A DNA stretch of 64,000 nucleotides from positions 1 to 64,000 of the forward strand of contig JAFLKN010000030.1 of the NCBI GenBank assembly GCA_019163175.1. The letters run 5' to 3'. A program made the translations under genes and the position numbers. Positions 25,665 to 33,847 of the stretch are shown here, piece by piece (within the stretch, counting starts at the first letter, position 1; each line of letters opens with the position of its first letter). The DNA is from Prolixibacteraceae bacterium. GTDB lineage: Bacteria; Bacteroidota; Bacteroidia; Bacteroidales; Prolixibacteraceae. The notes under the pieces were generated by a model. It worked only from the letters and a program-made list of their open reading frames with translations, had not been told where the DNA came from and did no database searches.

Positions 25665-28139
25665 ATGCAATACCAATCCAACCCTCAACTCGAGCTCGCT
25701 TTTGACTTTTTGCAATATACCAATCAGAATATTTTTCTAACCGGAAAAGCCGGAACCGGGAAAACCACTTTTTTGCGGAACCTGAAGAAGTTGTCGCCCA
25801 AACGAATGGTGGTGGTTGCACCAACCGGTGTGGCAGCTATTAATGCGGGCGGGGCTACTATTCATTCGTTTTTCCAGATGTCGTTTGGTCCTCAAATACC
25901 GGTCGATCCCGATCATCAGCGGCAAGTGGCAGTGCCTGCCGATGGCAATGTGGCTGCCGGAATCAAACGTTTCAGCCGTGAGAAAATCAATATTATCCGG
26001 AGTTTGGATTTGTTGGTGATCGACGAAATTTCGATGGTTCGCACCGATATTCTGGATGGGATTGACGAAGTTTTACGTCGCTATAAAAACCGCTACCAGC
26101 CTTTTGGTGGCGTGCAGTTGCTCATGATTGGCGATTTGCAGCAATTGGCTCCGGTGGTGAAAGATGATGAATGGCAAATTCTGAAACCCTATTACGACAC
26201 CTGTTTTTTCTTTAGCAGTCACGCGCTAAAACGCTCCAAATTCATCGGGATTGAGCTGACCCACATCTTCCGGCAAAGCGATCAACGGTTTATCGATTTG
26301 CTGAACAAAGTGCGCGAAAACCGCATGGACGAAGCCACTCTTCAGGAACTCAACCAGCGCTACATTCCGAATTTTGATCCGGATGAGAAAGAAGGATACA
26401 TCACGCTGACCACGCACAATTACCAGTCGCAGCAAATTAATGAAGCCAAATTGGGCAAGTTGGGCACCCGTTCGCACCGTTTTAGAGCTGAAGTGCAGGG
26501 CGAATTTCCGGAGTATTCTTACCCTACCGATCAAGAGTTGGAACTGAAAGTTGGCGCGCAGGTCATGTTTGTAAAAAACGACATCTCGCTCGAAAAGCGA
26601 TTCTACAATGGCAAAATCGGTAAAATTACAGGCATTGGTGACGATGAAATTGAAGTGCTTTGCCCCGGCGACAGCGAATCGATTGAGGTGGAAAAAGCCG
26701 AATGGCAAAATGCCAAATACACCCTGAACGAAACCACGCAGGAAATTGAAGAAGAGGTAATCGGACAGTTCACGCAGTTTCCGCTCAAATTGGCCTGGGC
26801 CATTACCATTCACAAAAGCCAGGGATTGACCTTTGAAAAAGCGATTATAGATGCACGCGCATCGTTTGCACACGGTCAGGTCTACGTTGCGCTTAGCCGC
26901 TGCAAAACATTGGAAGGACTGGTTTTAAGTTCGTCAATTGCTTCGCACAGCGTTAAAAACGACACAACCGTTATTCAATTTTCTGATGATGTGGAGCGGA
27001 ATCAGCCCGGACAGGCCGAACTGGAAAAATCGCGCAAAGAATACGTTCAGTACCTGCTCGCCGAACTTTTCGATTTTAAACCCATGCAGCGCCAGATTCA
27101 TTACCTGCAAAAACTGTGTGAAGAACATTCGGCACAATTGCTTGGCACGCTAAAAACCCAGTTGCACAGCATGACTCAGCCTCTCCAGACCGAACTAATT
27201 GAGGTGGCCGACAAATTTGGGAATCAGCTCAGGCAAATCATATCGGCAGAGGCCAGCGCCGAAGAGAACCAACAACTTCAGGAGCGGGTAAAAAAGGCTT
27301 CCGATTATTTCTCCGGAAAGTTTTTTTCAATTATCGAACAGCCTTTTTCAGCGGCTTCGTTTGATACCGACAACAAAGCCATTCGTAAAAGTTTTAACGA
27401 AGCTGCCGACAAGCTCCGGAAAGAAATCAACACCAAAAAGGTTTGTCTCGAGTTGTGCAAAAACGGATTTTCGATCAAAACTTATCTCGAAACCAAATCG
27501 AAGGCAGCCATCGAAGTTCCGGAGTCCGGAAGCAAAGGTCATTCTACCGGCAGTTCATCGTCATTCACCATGTATCCCGAATTCTATTCGCTCCTGAAGA
27601 AGTGGCGCGACGAAAAAGCCGATTTGCTTAATGTAGAGATTCGGCGGGTACTTCCGCAAAAAACACTGCACGAAATTGTGCAGACCTTGCCCGCATCGAG
27701 AACCGAACTAAAAGCTGTAAAAGGCATGGGCGGCACCCGAATGCAGCAATTTGGTAAGGAAATTCTGGAACTTGTGTTTGCTTTCCGCCGCCAGAAAAGT
27801 ATGGATTTGCCGGTAGAAGCCGAAAAGGAAGTCAAACAAGCGGGACTCAGTACCCAGGAAGCCAGTTTTGAACTTTTTAAAAGTGGCAAAACTATTCCAG
27901 AAATTGCACACGGGCGGGGCATGGCTGTTTCGACTATTGAAGGACATTTGGCACATTTTGTTGGGACCGGCGAACTGCAACTTAATCAGGTGGTTGATCC
28001 GAAAAAATCAAAAGCAATTTTGGATTATATGGAGAAGCACAAAACGCGTGGAATGAACGAAATACGCGCTGGTTTAGGCAACGATTACAGCTATTCAGAA
28101 ATCAGATTCGTGATTAAACATTTGGAGGCTAGCCGGTAA
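25665..28139 (+). CDS. Pif1-like superfamily 1 helicase with HRDC-like and HTH C-terminal domains
   Basis: The 824-residue protein has Walker A GKAGTGKT (residues 27-34), Walker B LLVIDEISMV, and downstream helicase motifs including WAITIHKSQGLTF and GQVYVALSRCKTL, as in Pif1/RecD-type 5'-3' DNA helicases. A middle helical region follows. From about residue 640 an HRDC-like segment appears (KKWRDEKADLLNVEIRRVLP, LKAVKGMGGTRMQQFG), then a helix-turn-helix domain (FELFKSGKTIPEIAHGRGMA). It is probably a nucleic-acid remodeller in replication or repair. It is a single gene with its own promoter. Confidence 0.88.
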   Translation: MQYQSNPQLELAFDFLQYTNQNIFLTGKAGTGKTTFLRNLKKLSPKRMVVVAPTGVAAINAGGATIHSFFQMSFGPQIPVDPDHQRQVAVPADGNVAAGIKRFSREKINIIRSLDLLVIDEISMVRTDILDGIDEVLRRYKNRYQPFGGVQLLMIGDLQQLAPVVKDDEWQILKPYYDTCFFFSSHALKRSKFIGIELTHIFRQSDQRFIDLLNKVRENRMDEATLQELNQRYIPNFDPDEKEGYITLTTHNYQSQQINEAKLGKLGTRSHRFRAEVQGEFPEYSYPTDQELELKVGAQVMFVKNDISLEKRFYNGKIGKITGIGDDEIEVLCPGDSESIEVEKAEWQNAKYTLNETTQEIEEEVIGQFTQFPLKLAWAITIHKSQGLTFEKAIIDARASFAHGQVYVALSRCKTLEGLVLSSSIASHSVKNDTTVIQFSDDVERNQPGQAELEKSRKEYVQYLLAELFDFKPMQRQIHYLQKLCEEHSAQLLGTLKTQLHSMTQPLQTELIEVADKFGNQLRQIISAEASAEENQQLQERVKKASDYFSGKFFSIIEQPFSAASFDTDNKAIRKSFNEAADKLRKEINTKKVCLELCKNGFSIKTYLETKSKAAIEVPESGSKGHSTGSSSSFTMYPEFYSLLKKWRDEKADLLNVEIRRVLPQKTLHEIVQTLPASRTELKAVKGMGGTRMQQFGKEILELVFAFRRQKSMDLPVEAEKEVKQAGLSTQEASFELFKSGKTIPEIAHGRGMAVSTIEGHLAHFVGTGELQLNQVVDPKKSKAILDYMEKHKTRGMNEIRAGLGNDYSYSEIRFVIKHLEASR

Positions 28140-28185
28140 AGACTTTAGGTAACTATTTGCGTTATTACCTTTAAACTCTGAGCAG

Positions 28186-30006
28186 TTACTTGCTGAAATA
28201 CTTTTCAATTAATCTTCGTAATTCGGCATTTTTGATTGGTTTTGCAATATAATCATTGCATCCTGCTTCTATGGCCTTTTCTCTATCACCCGACAATCCA
28301 AAAGCGGTTTGTGCAATGATAACAACTTCTTTATTCATCTGCCGGATTTGACGTGTTGCCTCATATCCGTCCATTCCGGGCATTTGAATATCCATTAGGA
28401 TTAAATCAATGTCGGGATTATTACGAAAAGCTACAACTGCTTCAAATCCTGTTCTAACTCTTATAATTTCTTTGCTAAGCTTTTTTACTTCTATGCCCAA
28501 TAACCTTTCCGATGCTTCATCATCCTCCGCAATCAGAACTTTTAATCGCAGTACTTCAGAAGGAATAACATTCTCTGAATTTTCAGCTCTATCTTTTTGA
28601 ATTGCAATTTTTTCAGGCCCGATATTGTATGGCAAAGAAAAATAAAATGTTGAGCCATTTCCCAGTTCACTTTCTACCCATAATCTTCCACCAAGCATTT
28701 CAATATATGCTTTCGATATGGAGAGACCCAATCCGGCTCCCTGCCTTGCCTGTAAATCGGCAATGTCGGCCTGAACAAATCGTTCAAAAATGGCTTCCTG
28801 CCTGTCTTTTGCAATCCCAATTCCGTCATCTTTCACATAAAATTCGAGGAAATCACCCTTTTTTAAATACCCAAATTCTATTGCACCCTTATGGCTGTAT
28901 TTTATGGCATTTTTAACAAGATTGGTTAAAATGGCATACGTTTTTTCGCGATCTGTATAAACAATAGATTCTTCTGTGGGCAATGAATTTCTATAAGAGA
29001 GCATCATTCCTTTAGCTTCAACTTCAGGCTTAAAAAAGGTAAAAATATACTTGATCTGCTCATTGATATTCGATTCCCTTATATCAAGCTTTACCAGGCC
29101 AGCTTCAATTTTTGAAATGTCGACAATATCGTTGATGATGTTGAGCATACGAGCCCCACTTTTTTCTATAATACTTAAATACTCTTGTTGCTGGTCACTG
29201 GTCAGATCAGGTTCTTTCAAAATCTCTGCAAAACCCAGTATTCCGTTCATTGGTGTGCGGATTTCGTGACTCATATTGGCAAGAAAAGCTGATTTGAGCC
29301 GGTCGCTTTCTTCTGCACGTTCCTTGGCTCTTTGAAGCTCATTGGTCCGCTCTTCTATCGTTTTTTCAAGGTTTTTATTAATATCTTCAATAAGTAACTT
29401 CTCATGGTCAAGTTCATAGTTCAGGAAGAAGTTGCGACGTGCATAATACTCTATGTTGTATGCGGCAAACATTCCGATGATGTTTGCACTTACAAAAAAG
29501 AAATTGTTGTTAATGATTAAAATAATGGGGGTCTGTGCATAATATATCGCTCCGATATTGTAGATAAGAAGTGTGGCCCAACCTGCAATTGAAGCCAAAA
29601 AGAAACGGAGTTTAATAAAAAAGTAACCTGCAGAAAAGATCAACATCATACCGGCATAATAGGTATAATTTTCAGGCACAAGCATTGTCATAATGCTGAT
29701 GCCGAACGCACCTATAATAAAACTGATGAGCAACAATGCTTGCCAGATTTTCTGAAATACTTTAGTAAATGATAATAGAAATACCAGGGAAAGAAAAGGA
29801 ACAACAAATAAATAGCGGATAATATGGAAAACTCTTGCATACTCCGGAAACATTATTGAATCGAGAATTCCAAATATTCCATAAAGGAATGTGACCAATA
29901 CAAAAGACACTCTAACCTGGAAAAGAGAATCAAAAAAATATTTTTGCAGAAATAGCTTTTCCTCTTTTTCAGGAAAGGCAAGGGTAATTTTATTATATAT
30001 CATCAT
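28186..30006 (-). CDS. Hybrid sensor histidine kinase/response regulator
   Basis: The 606-residue protein has about six membrane helices in the first 190 residues, a coiled-coil linker (LEKTIEERTNELQRAKERA), and a HisKA domain with the phosphorylated His in FLANMSHEIRTPMNG. The HATPase domain follows with N-box and G-box motifs (LVKNAIKYS, GAGLGLSI). A C-terminal receiver domain has LKVLIAEDDEAS and phospho-acceptor Asp in LILMDIQMPGMDG. No output domain is attached and no separate regulator gene is adjacent, so phosphotransfer to a distant partner is likely. The ligand is unknown. Confidence 0.9.
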   Translation of the reverse strand: MMIYNKITLAFPEKEEKLFLQKYFFDSLFQVRVSFVLVTFLYGIFGILDSIMFPEYARVFHIIRYLFVVPFLSLVFLLSFTKVFQKIWQALLLISFIIGAFGISIMTMLVPENYTYYAGMMLIFSAGYFFIKLRFFLASIAGWATLLIYNIGAIYYAQTPIILIINNNFFFVSANIIGMFAAYNIEYYARRNFFLNYELDHEKLLIEDINKNLEKTIEERTNELQRAKERAEESDRLKSAFLANMSHEIRTPMNGILGFAEILKEPDLTSDQQQEYLSIIEKSGARMLNIINDIVDISKIEAGLVKLDIRESNINEQIKYIFTFFKPEVEAKGMMLSYRNSLPTEESIVYTDREKTYAILTNLVKNAIKYSHKGAIEFGYLKKGDFLEFYVKDDGIGIAKDRQEAIFERFVQADIADLQARQGAGLGLSISKAYIEMLGGRLWVESELGNGSTFYFSLPYNIGPEKIAIQKDRAENSENVIPSEVLRLKVLIAEDDEASERLLGIEVKKLSKEIIRVRTGFEAVVAFRNNPDIDLILMDIQMPGMDGYEATRQIRQMNKEVVIIAQTAFGLSGDREKAIEAGCNDYIAKPIKNAELRRLIEKYFSK

Positions 30007-30349
30007 TCACTAAATAACAAACCAATATCACTATCTGCAGACTGGATATTTTTTCATATTGAACCAGATAAATCCCCCAACTACATTTGATACAAAAACC
30101 AAATGTAATAAAAATATAAGCCAAAGCTATTTTAGAACAAATTGAAAAGCTTCAGATTTACTGAAATAAGGAAATCCAAACTCACCCTGTGAAATTACTT
30201 CCGTAATTCTGAAAACAGGGTAATATTTAAGCATCTGGAAGCAACCCACTAAAAATATTTCTCATTTTGCTGATTTTTCGAAAAAGTTGCTGAAATTAAC
30301 GGTCTGATTTTGAACTGAACCAAACGACCAACAACCCAAGCTAACTAAC
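30007..30349. other. Intergenic region with divergent promoter signals
   Basis: This 343-bp AT-rich stretch separates the divergent hybrid kinase and DoxX-fusion genes. It contains no ORF of note. The visible signal is the paired -7 dyad at 30082-30107, and nothing else stands out. Confidence 0.6.
30059..30107. promoter_or_regulatory. Dyad of two opposed TAnnTTTG boxes
   Basis: TTG (30059-30061), 20 nt, TACATTTG (30082-30089) reads as a plus-strand promoter for the DoxX fusion. Ten bases further, CAAATGTA (30100-30107) is its exact reverse complement and reads as a minus-strand TACATTTG box for the hybrid kinase. The 8-bp arms form a palindrome, so a regulator site is an alternative reading. 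Confidence 0.4.
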
Positions 30350-31906
30350 ATGGAACCTCAGCAAAAAACATTTTACAACCGATTATTTATTACCATTCTC
30401 CGCGTTGCCATTGGCTGGCACTTTCTGTACGAAGGCTTATCAAAAATCCTTCAGGGCAACTGGACCGCTTCCGGATTTCTCCTGAACACTTCCGGATTTT
30501 TCTCCGGATTTTATCACTGGGTAGCCAGTTCTCCGGCAATTCTTCATGCAAGTGATTTCCTGAATATGTATGGATTACTCCTGATTGGATTGGCCCTTTT
30601 TATTGGACTTTTCAGCCGAATTGCTTCCTTGTGCGGAGCTTTGCTGCTTACGCTGTATTATTTTGCCTATCCGCCATTTGGCAGTCCGCTGATGAATGCT
30701 TCGGAAGGACATTTGTTCATTGTCGATAAACTGTTTATCGAAGCCGCAGCACTTATTTTCCTGTTCTTTTATCCTGAAAAAGGATTCAGCCTCGATACCC
30801 TGCTCGAAATCTTTCGCCAACGGAAAAAGGCTGTTATTCCTGAACCGGAAGGGAGTTCGTCGCGCCGCGAAGTCTTAAAAAACCTAGCCACGTTACCCGT
30901 TTTGGGCGCAATGGGTTGGGGTGCGGTAAGTAACATTAAAACCTATGGCGTTGATGTGATGTCGGGCGCAACCATTCAGGTAAAACAAATGTCCCTAAAT
31001 GAATTGAAAGGCGAACTTCCGAAAGGAAAAATTGGCAAACACGAGATCAGCCGGTTAATTGCCGGTGGAAACCTGATTGGTGGCTGGGCTCACTCCCGCG
31101 ACTTGATCTATGTTTCAACCTTATTTAAAGCCTACAATACCGAGCAAAAAGTATACGAAACCTTGATGCTGGGCGAACAAGCCGGAATAAACACCATCAA
31201 TATTGGGTTTGCCTCGAACCCGCTTTTGGCGAAATACAAAAAGATGACCGGAAGCAAAATCAAGGTGATTACGCAGGTTGCACCAAACCTGAACAATAAA
31301 GAACTCTCGAAAGTGGGACCAGGCACCGACAAAAAATTGTTTTTTGAAAATATCGACAAGGCTATCGATTTTGGAGTGGATATCATTCAGGTGCAGGGAA
31401 ACTGGTGCGACTGGCTGGTGCGCGACAATAAACTTGAGGTGATACATGAAATGCTGGAACACATCCGGCAGCAAGGTTATACCGCCGGTCTTGGCGCTCA
31501 CTCGGTTGAATCATTGATTGCCTGTGCTGATCAGGGAATCATTCCCGATTATTACATGAAAACCATGCATCATGATCAGTATTGGTCGGCTCACCCGCGC
31601 GAAAACCGGTTTCCGTTTGAAGTGGATGGCAAAGAATACCTCGACCACAACCGGTTCCACAACAACATGTTCTGCCTATTCCCCGAACGCACTGTTGAGT
31701 TTGTAAGTAAAGCCAAAGTTCCGGTTATGGGATTCAAAGTACTGGCTGCCGGGGCCATCGAACCCAAAGACGGATTTCAATGGGCTTACGACAATGGCGC
31801 TGATTTTATTTGTGTGGGTATGTTCGATTTTCAGGTGGTCAGCAATGTGAATACTGCCATCAATTGTTTAAATAAAACCAACCGGACACGGGAGTGGGTT
31901 GGGTAA
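30350..31906 (+). CDS. DoxX-like membrane domain fused to aldo-keto-reductase-like barrel
   Basis: The first 145 residues of this 518-residue protein have four hydrophobic helices and the DoxX pattern (ILRVAIGWHFLYEGLSKI). Residues 170-193 contain SSRREVLKNLATLPVLGA, which resembles an internal twin-arginine signal. From about residue 205 the sequence looks like a TIM barrel related to aldo-keto reductases (EISRLIAGGNLIGGWAHSRD, LMLGEQAGINTINIGF), though I cannot point to a certain catalytic Tyr-Lys pair. The protein may couple membrane electron carriers to exported sugar or aldehyde redox. The downstream amidohydrolase gene starts 26 bp later and is probably co-transcribed. Confidence 0.8.
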   Translation: MEPQQKTFYNRLFITILRVAIGWHFLYEGLSKILQGNWTASGFLLNTSGFFSGFYHWVASSPAILHASDFLNMYGLLLIGLALFIGLFSRIASLCGALLLTLYYFAYPPFGSPLMNASEGHLFIVDKLFIEAAALIFLFFYPEKGFSLDTLLEIFRQRKKAVIPEPEGSSSRREVLKNLATLPVLGAMGWGAVSNIKTYGVDVMSGATIQVKQMSLNELKGELPKGKIGKHEISRLIAGGNLIGGWAHSRDLIYVSTLFKAYNTEQKVYETLMLGEQAGINTINIGFASNPLLAKYKKMTGSKIKVITQVAPNLNNKELSKVGPGTDKKLFFENIDKAIDFGVDIIQVQGNWCDWLVRDNKLEVIHEMLEHIRQQGYTAGLGAHSVESLIACADQGIIPDYYMKTMHHDQYWSAHPRENRFPFEVDGKEYLDHNRFHNNMFCLFPERTVEFVSKAKVPVMGFKVLAAGAIEPKDGFQWAYDNGADFICVGMFDFQVVSNVNTAINCLNKTNRTREWVG

Positions 31907-31932
31907 TTGGTTATCCAAAAAATTAAATCTAA

Positions 31933-33027
31933 ATGAAAAAACAGTCTTTCTACTCTTGTATACTTGCTAAACTTTTGGGTGGAATCTTTTTTCTTGCAAT
32001 TTACTCCTGTAAATCCGAATATTACACCGAAGCCGATTATTTTAAAGTGCCTAAAATTGATGCACACGTTCATTTTCTCACTACCGATGCTTCGATCTTT
32101 GAACAGGCCGCTAAGGAAAATCTGACGTTTATAACCATTAATGTGAATGCCGGCGAAAACGTATCTAGGCAGCGGGACACAGCCAAGGCGTTGACGAAAA
32201 AATTTCCCCGCCAGATAAATTACCTCGCCACTTTTGCTTTCGACACAGCCGTTTGGAATGGCGACAATTGGGAAGAGAAAACCATTGCTGAACTCGAAAA
32301 TAACATTTCGGGCGGAGCTGTGGGCGTAAAACTCTGGAAAAACATTGGCATGACCGAAAAGGACAGAGCCGGAAATTTCATCATGGTGAGCAACGGCCGT
32401 TTTGATCCGGTGATTTCATTCATCGAACAGAAAGGGCTTCCTGTAACAGGACATTTGGGTGAACCCCGGAACTGCTGGTTACCCACCGATTCGATGACGG
32501 TTAATAACGACAAAAGCTATTTTACCCGACATCCGGAATACCACATGTACCTGCATCCGGAATATCCAAGTTATCAGGAGCAACTTGCTGCACGCGACAG
32601 TATGCTGACGAAACATCCAAACCTGAAGTTTATTGGATGCCATTTGGGAAGTCTGGAATGGAGCGTGGACGAATTGGCCAAAACACTTGACCGCTTTCCG
32701 AACATGGCGGTTGATTTGGCTGCACGCATTTGTCATTTGCAATACCAAAGTGCCAAAGACAAGAACAAGGTTCGCGATTTCCTGATTAAATACCAGGATC
32801 GGATTTTGTATGGAACCGATATTTCGTATTCGGAAAGTAAACTGGACAGCAGCTTTTTTGCCGGTATTCAAGCCACCAGAATCAAAGACTGGAATTACTT
32901 TTCCGGCGAAATGGAATTAAAATCGCGCGACGTAGATGGTGCATTTACCGGACTCCATCTTCCGAAACAAGTAGTTGACAAGATTTTTTACCTAAATACC
33001 GTAAAGTGGTACAAGCTGGAGGAATAG
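31933..33027 (+). CDS. Amidohydrolase-superfamily lipoprotein
   Basis: The 364-residue product has a lipoprotein signal ending LAIYSCKS. The mature part is a metal-dependent amidohydrolase (amidohydrolase-2 type): the HxH pair in KIDAHVHF, His in TGHLGEPRN and GCHLGSLEW, and the catalytic Asp in LYGTDISYSE. Related enzymes act on lactones, aromatic acids or decarboxylation substrates. It is located 26 bp behind the DoxX-barrel fusion, so the pair may process one exported substrate, for instance an oxidised sugar lactone; that is speculative. It ends 13 bp before the end of a convergent barrel gene. Confidence 0.85.
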   Translation: MKKQSFYSCILAKLLGGIFFLAIYSCKSEYYTEADYFKVPKIDAHVHFLTTDASIFEQAAKENLTFITINVNAGENVSRQRDTAKALTKKFPRQINYLATFAFDTAVWNGDNWEEKTIAELENNISGGAVGVKLWKNIGMTEKDRAGNFIMVSNGRFDPVISFIEQKGLPVTGHLGEPRNCWLPTDSMTVNNDKSYFTRHPEYHMYLHPEYPSYQEQLAARDSMLTKHPNLKFIGCHLGSLEWSVDELAKTLDRFPNMAVDLAARICHLQYQSAKDKNKVRDFLIKYQDRILYGTDISYSESKLDSSFFAGIQATRIKDWNYFSGEMELKSRDVDGAFTGLHLPKQVVDKIFYLNTVKWYKLEE

Positions 33028-33040
33028 CCTTGAAAAAAAA

Positions 33041-33751
33041 TCAATCTTTGTTTTTCAGATTGAAAAAATAGCTGAAAGATAGGACCAGAGCCGAATCAAA
33101 ATTTAAAGTTCTGATTTGGTTTGTAGTAAAATCCGATTTATCACTAAATCTTTCTCTGGTATGCTGAACCTTTGCAAAAAGATTAACCTTTAGGCTTTTA
33201 ATAATTGAATAGGAGGCGCCTACTGATCCGGATAAATAGAATAGATTTTTCTTTTCCGTAAATGTATAAGTTCCTCCTCCAGAAGAAGATTCCAAACCGC
33301 TCTTGCTCGTTGAAAATCCAAAGCCTGTTCCAGCTTCAATGAAAGGTATTATTCTTTTGTTTCCCAGATACTCCCGCATAAAAATACCATATTGGCATGT
33401 AGTATATTTTGGAAAATCATCTGATGCATATTTTATAGTATTCATCCGATATTTTATATCTGTACCAACCGCCAGATTTCTGAAAAGAAAGTATCCAATC
33501 CTTGGTGCAACGGCAAAATTCATTCGTTGATCGAAACTCCAGTACTTTTCAATTTTGGTTGAGTAATCTTGGACAAAAAGATCACTTCTTCCAAATGATA
33601 CCCCAAAGCCTTCGGTAAAAGGTTTTGAATCATAAGCCCAATTTCCACCAAGATTAATCCCTCCTTCTATCATTAAAGCGCCTTTCTGTATCTGCGCTGT
33701 CAAACTTAGAGAAACCACTAAAAATAAGGAAAACAATAGGAATCGTTTCAT
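33041..33751 (-). CDS. Outer-membrane beta-barrel protein
   Basis: The 236-residue product has a Sec signal ending LTAQIQ. The mature sequence alternates as in a small barrel: MIEGGINLGGNWAYDSK, YFLFRNLAVGTDIKYRM, IKSLKVNLFAKVQHT, ending LSFSYFFNLKNKD. It resembles the PorT/OMP_b-brl families widespread in Bacteroidota. The function is unknown. It is a single minus-strand gene with a perfect -7 box 22 bp upstream of its ATG. Confidence 0.8.
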   Translation of the reverse strand: MKRFLLFSLFLVVSLSLTAQIQKGALMIEGGINLGGNWAYDSKPFTEGFGVSFGRSDLFVQDYSTKIEKYWSFDQRMNFAVAPRIGYFLFRNLAVGTDIKYRMNTIKYASDDFPKYTTCQYGIFMREYLGNKRIIPFIEAGTGFGFSTSKSGLESSSGGGTYTFTEKKNLFYLSGSVGASYSIIKSLKVNLFAKVQHTRERFSDKSDFTTNQIRTLNFDSALVLSFSYFFNLKNKD

Positions 33752-33772
33752 AGCTTATGAATTAGACTTTCC

Positions 33773-33780
33773 CAAAATTA
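33773..33780 (-). promoter_or_regulatory. Probable -7 box of the barrel gene
   Basis: TAATTTTG on the minus strand is a perfect TAnnTTTG match 22 bp upstream of the ATG at 33751. The upstream TTG element is not evident. Confidence 0.4.
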
Positions 33781-33847
33781 AACATAAACAATCGGATTAC
33801 TTGAAAAAGAGAAAGAATAATAGCAATGCGAAAAAAGAATCCTGAAT

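Noticed and set aside
26226-26873. 215-codon minus-strand ORF opposite the helicase
   Set aside because: Shadow of the helicase core; rich in Phe/Asn by reverse translation, with no motif.
30082-30107. Dyad read as a terminator
   Set aside because: AT-rich 8-bp arms with no T-tract and location upstream of both divergent genes.
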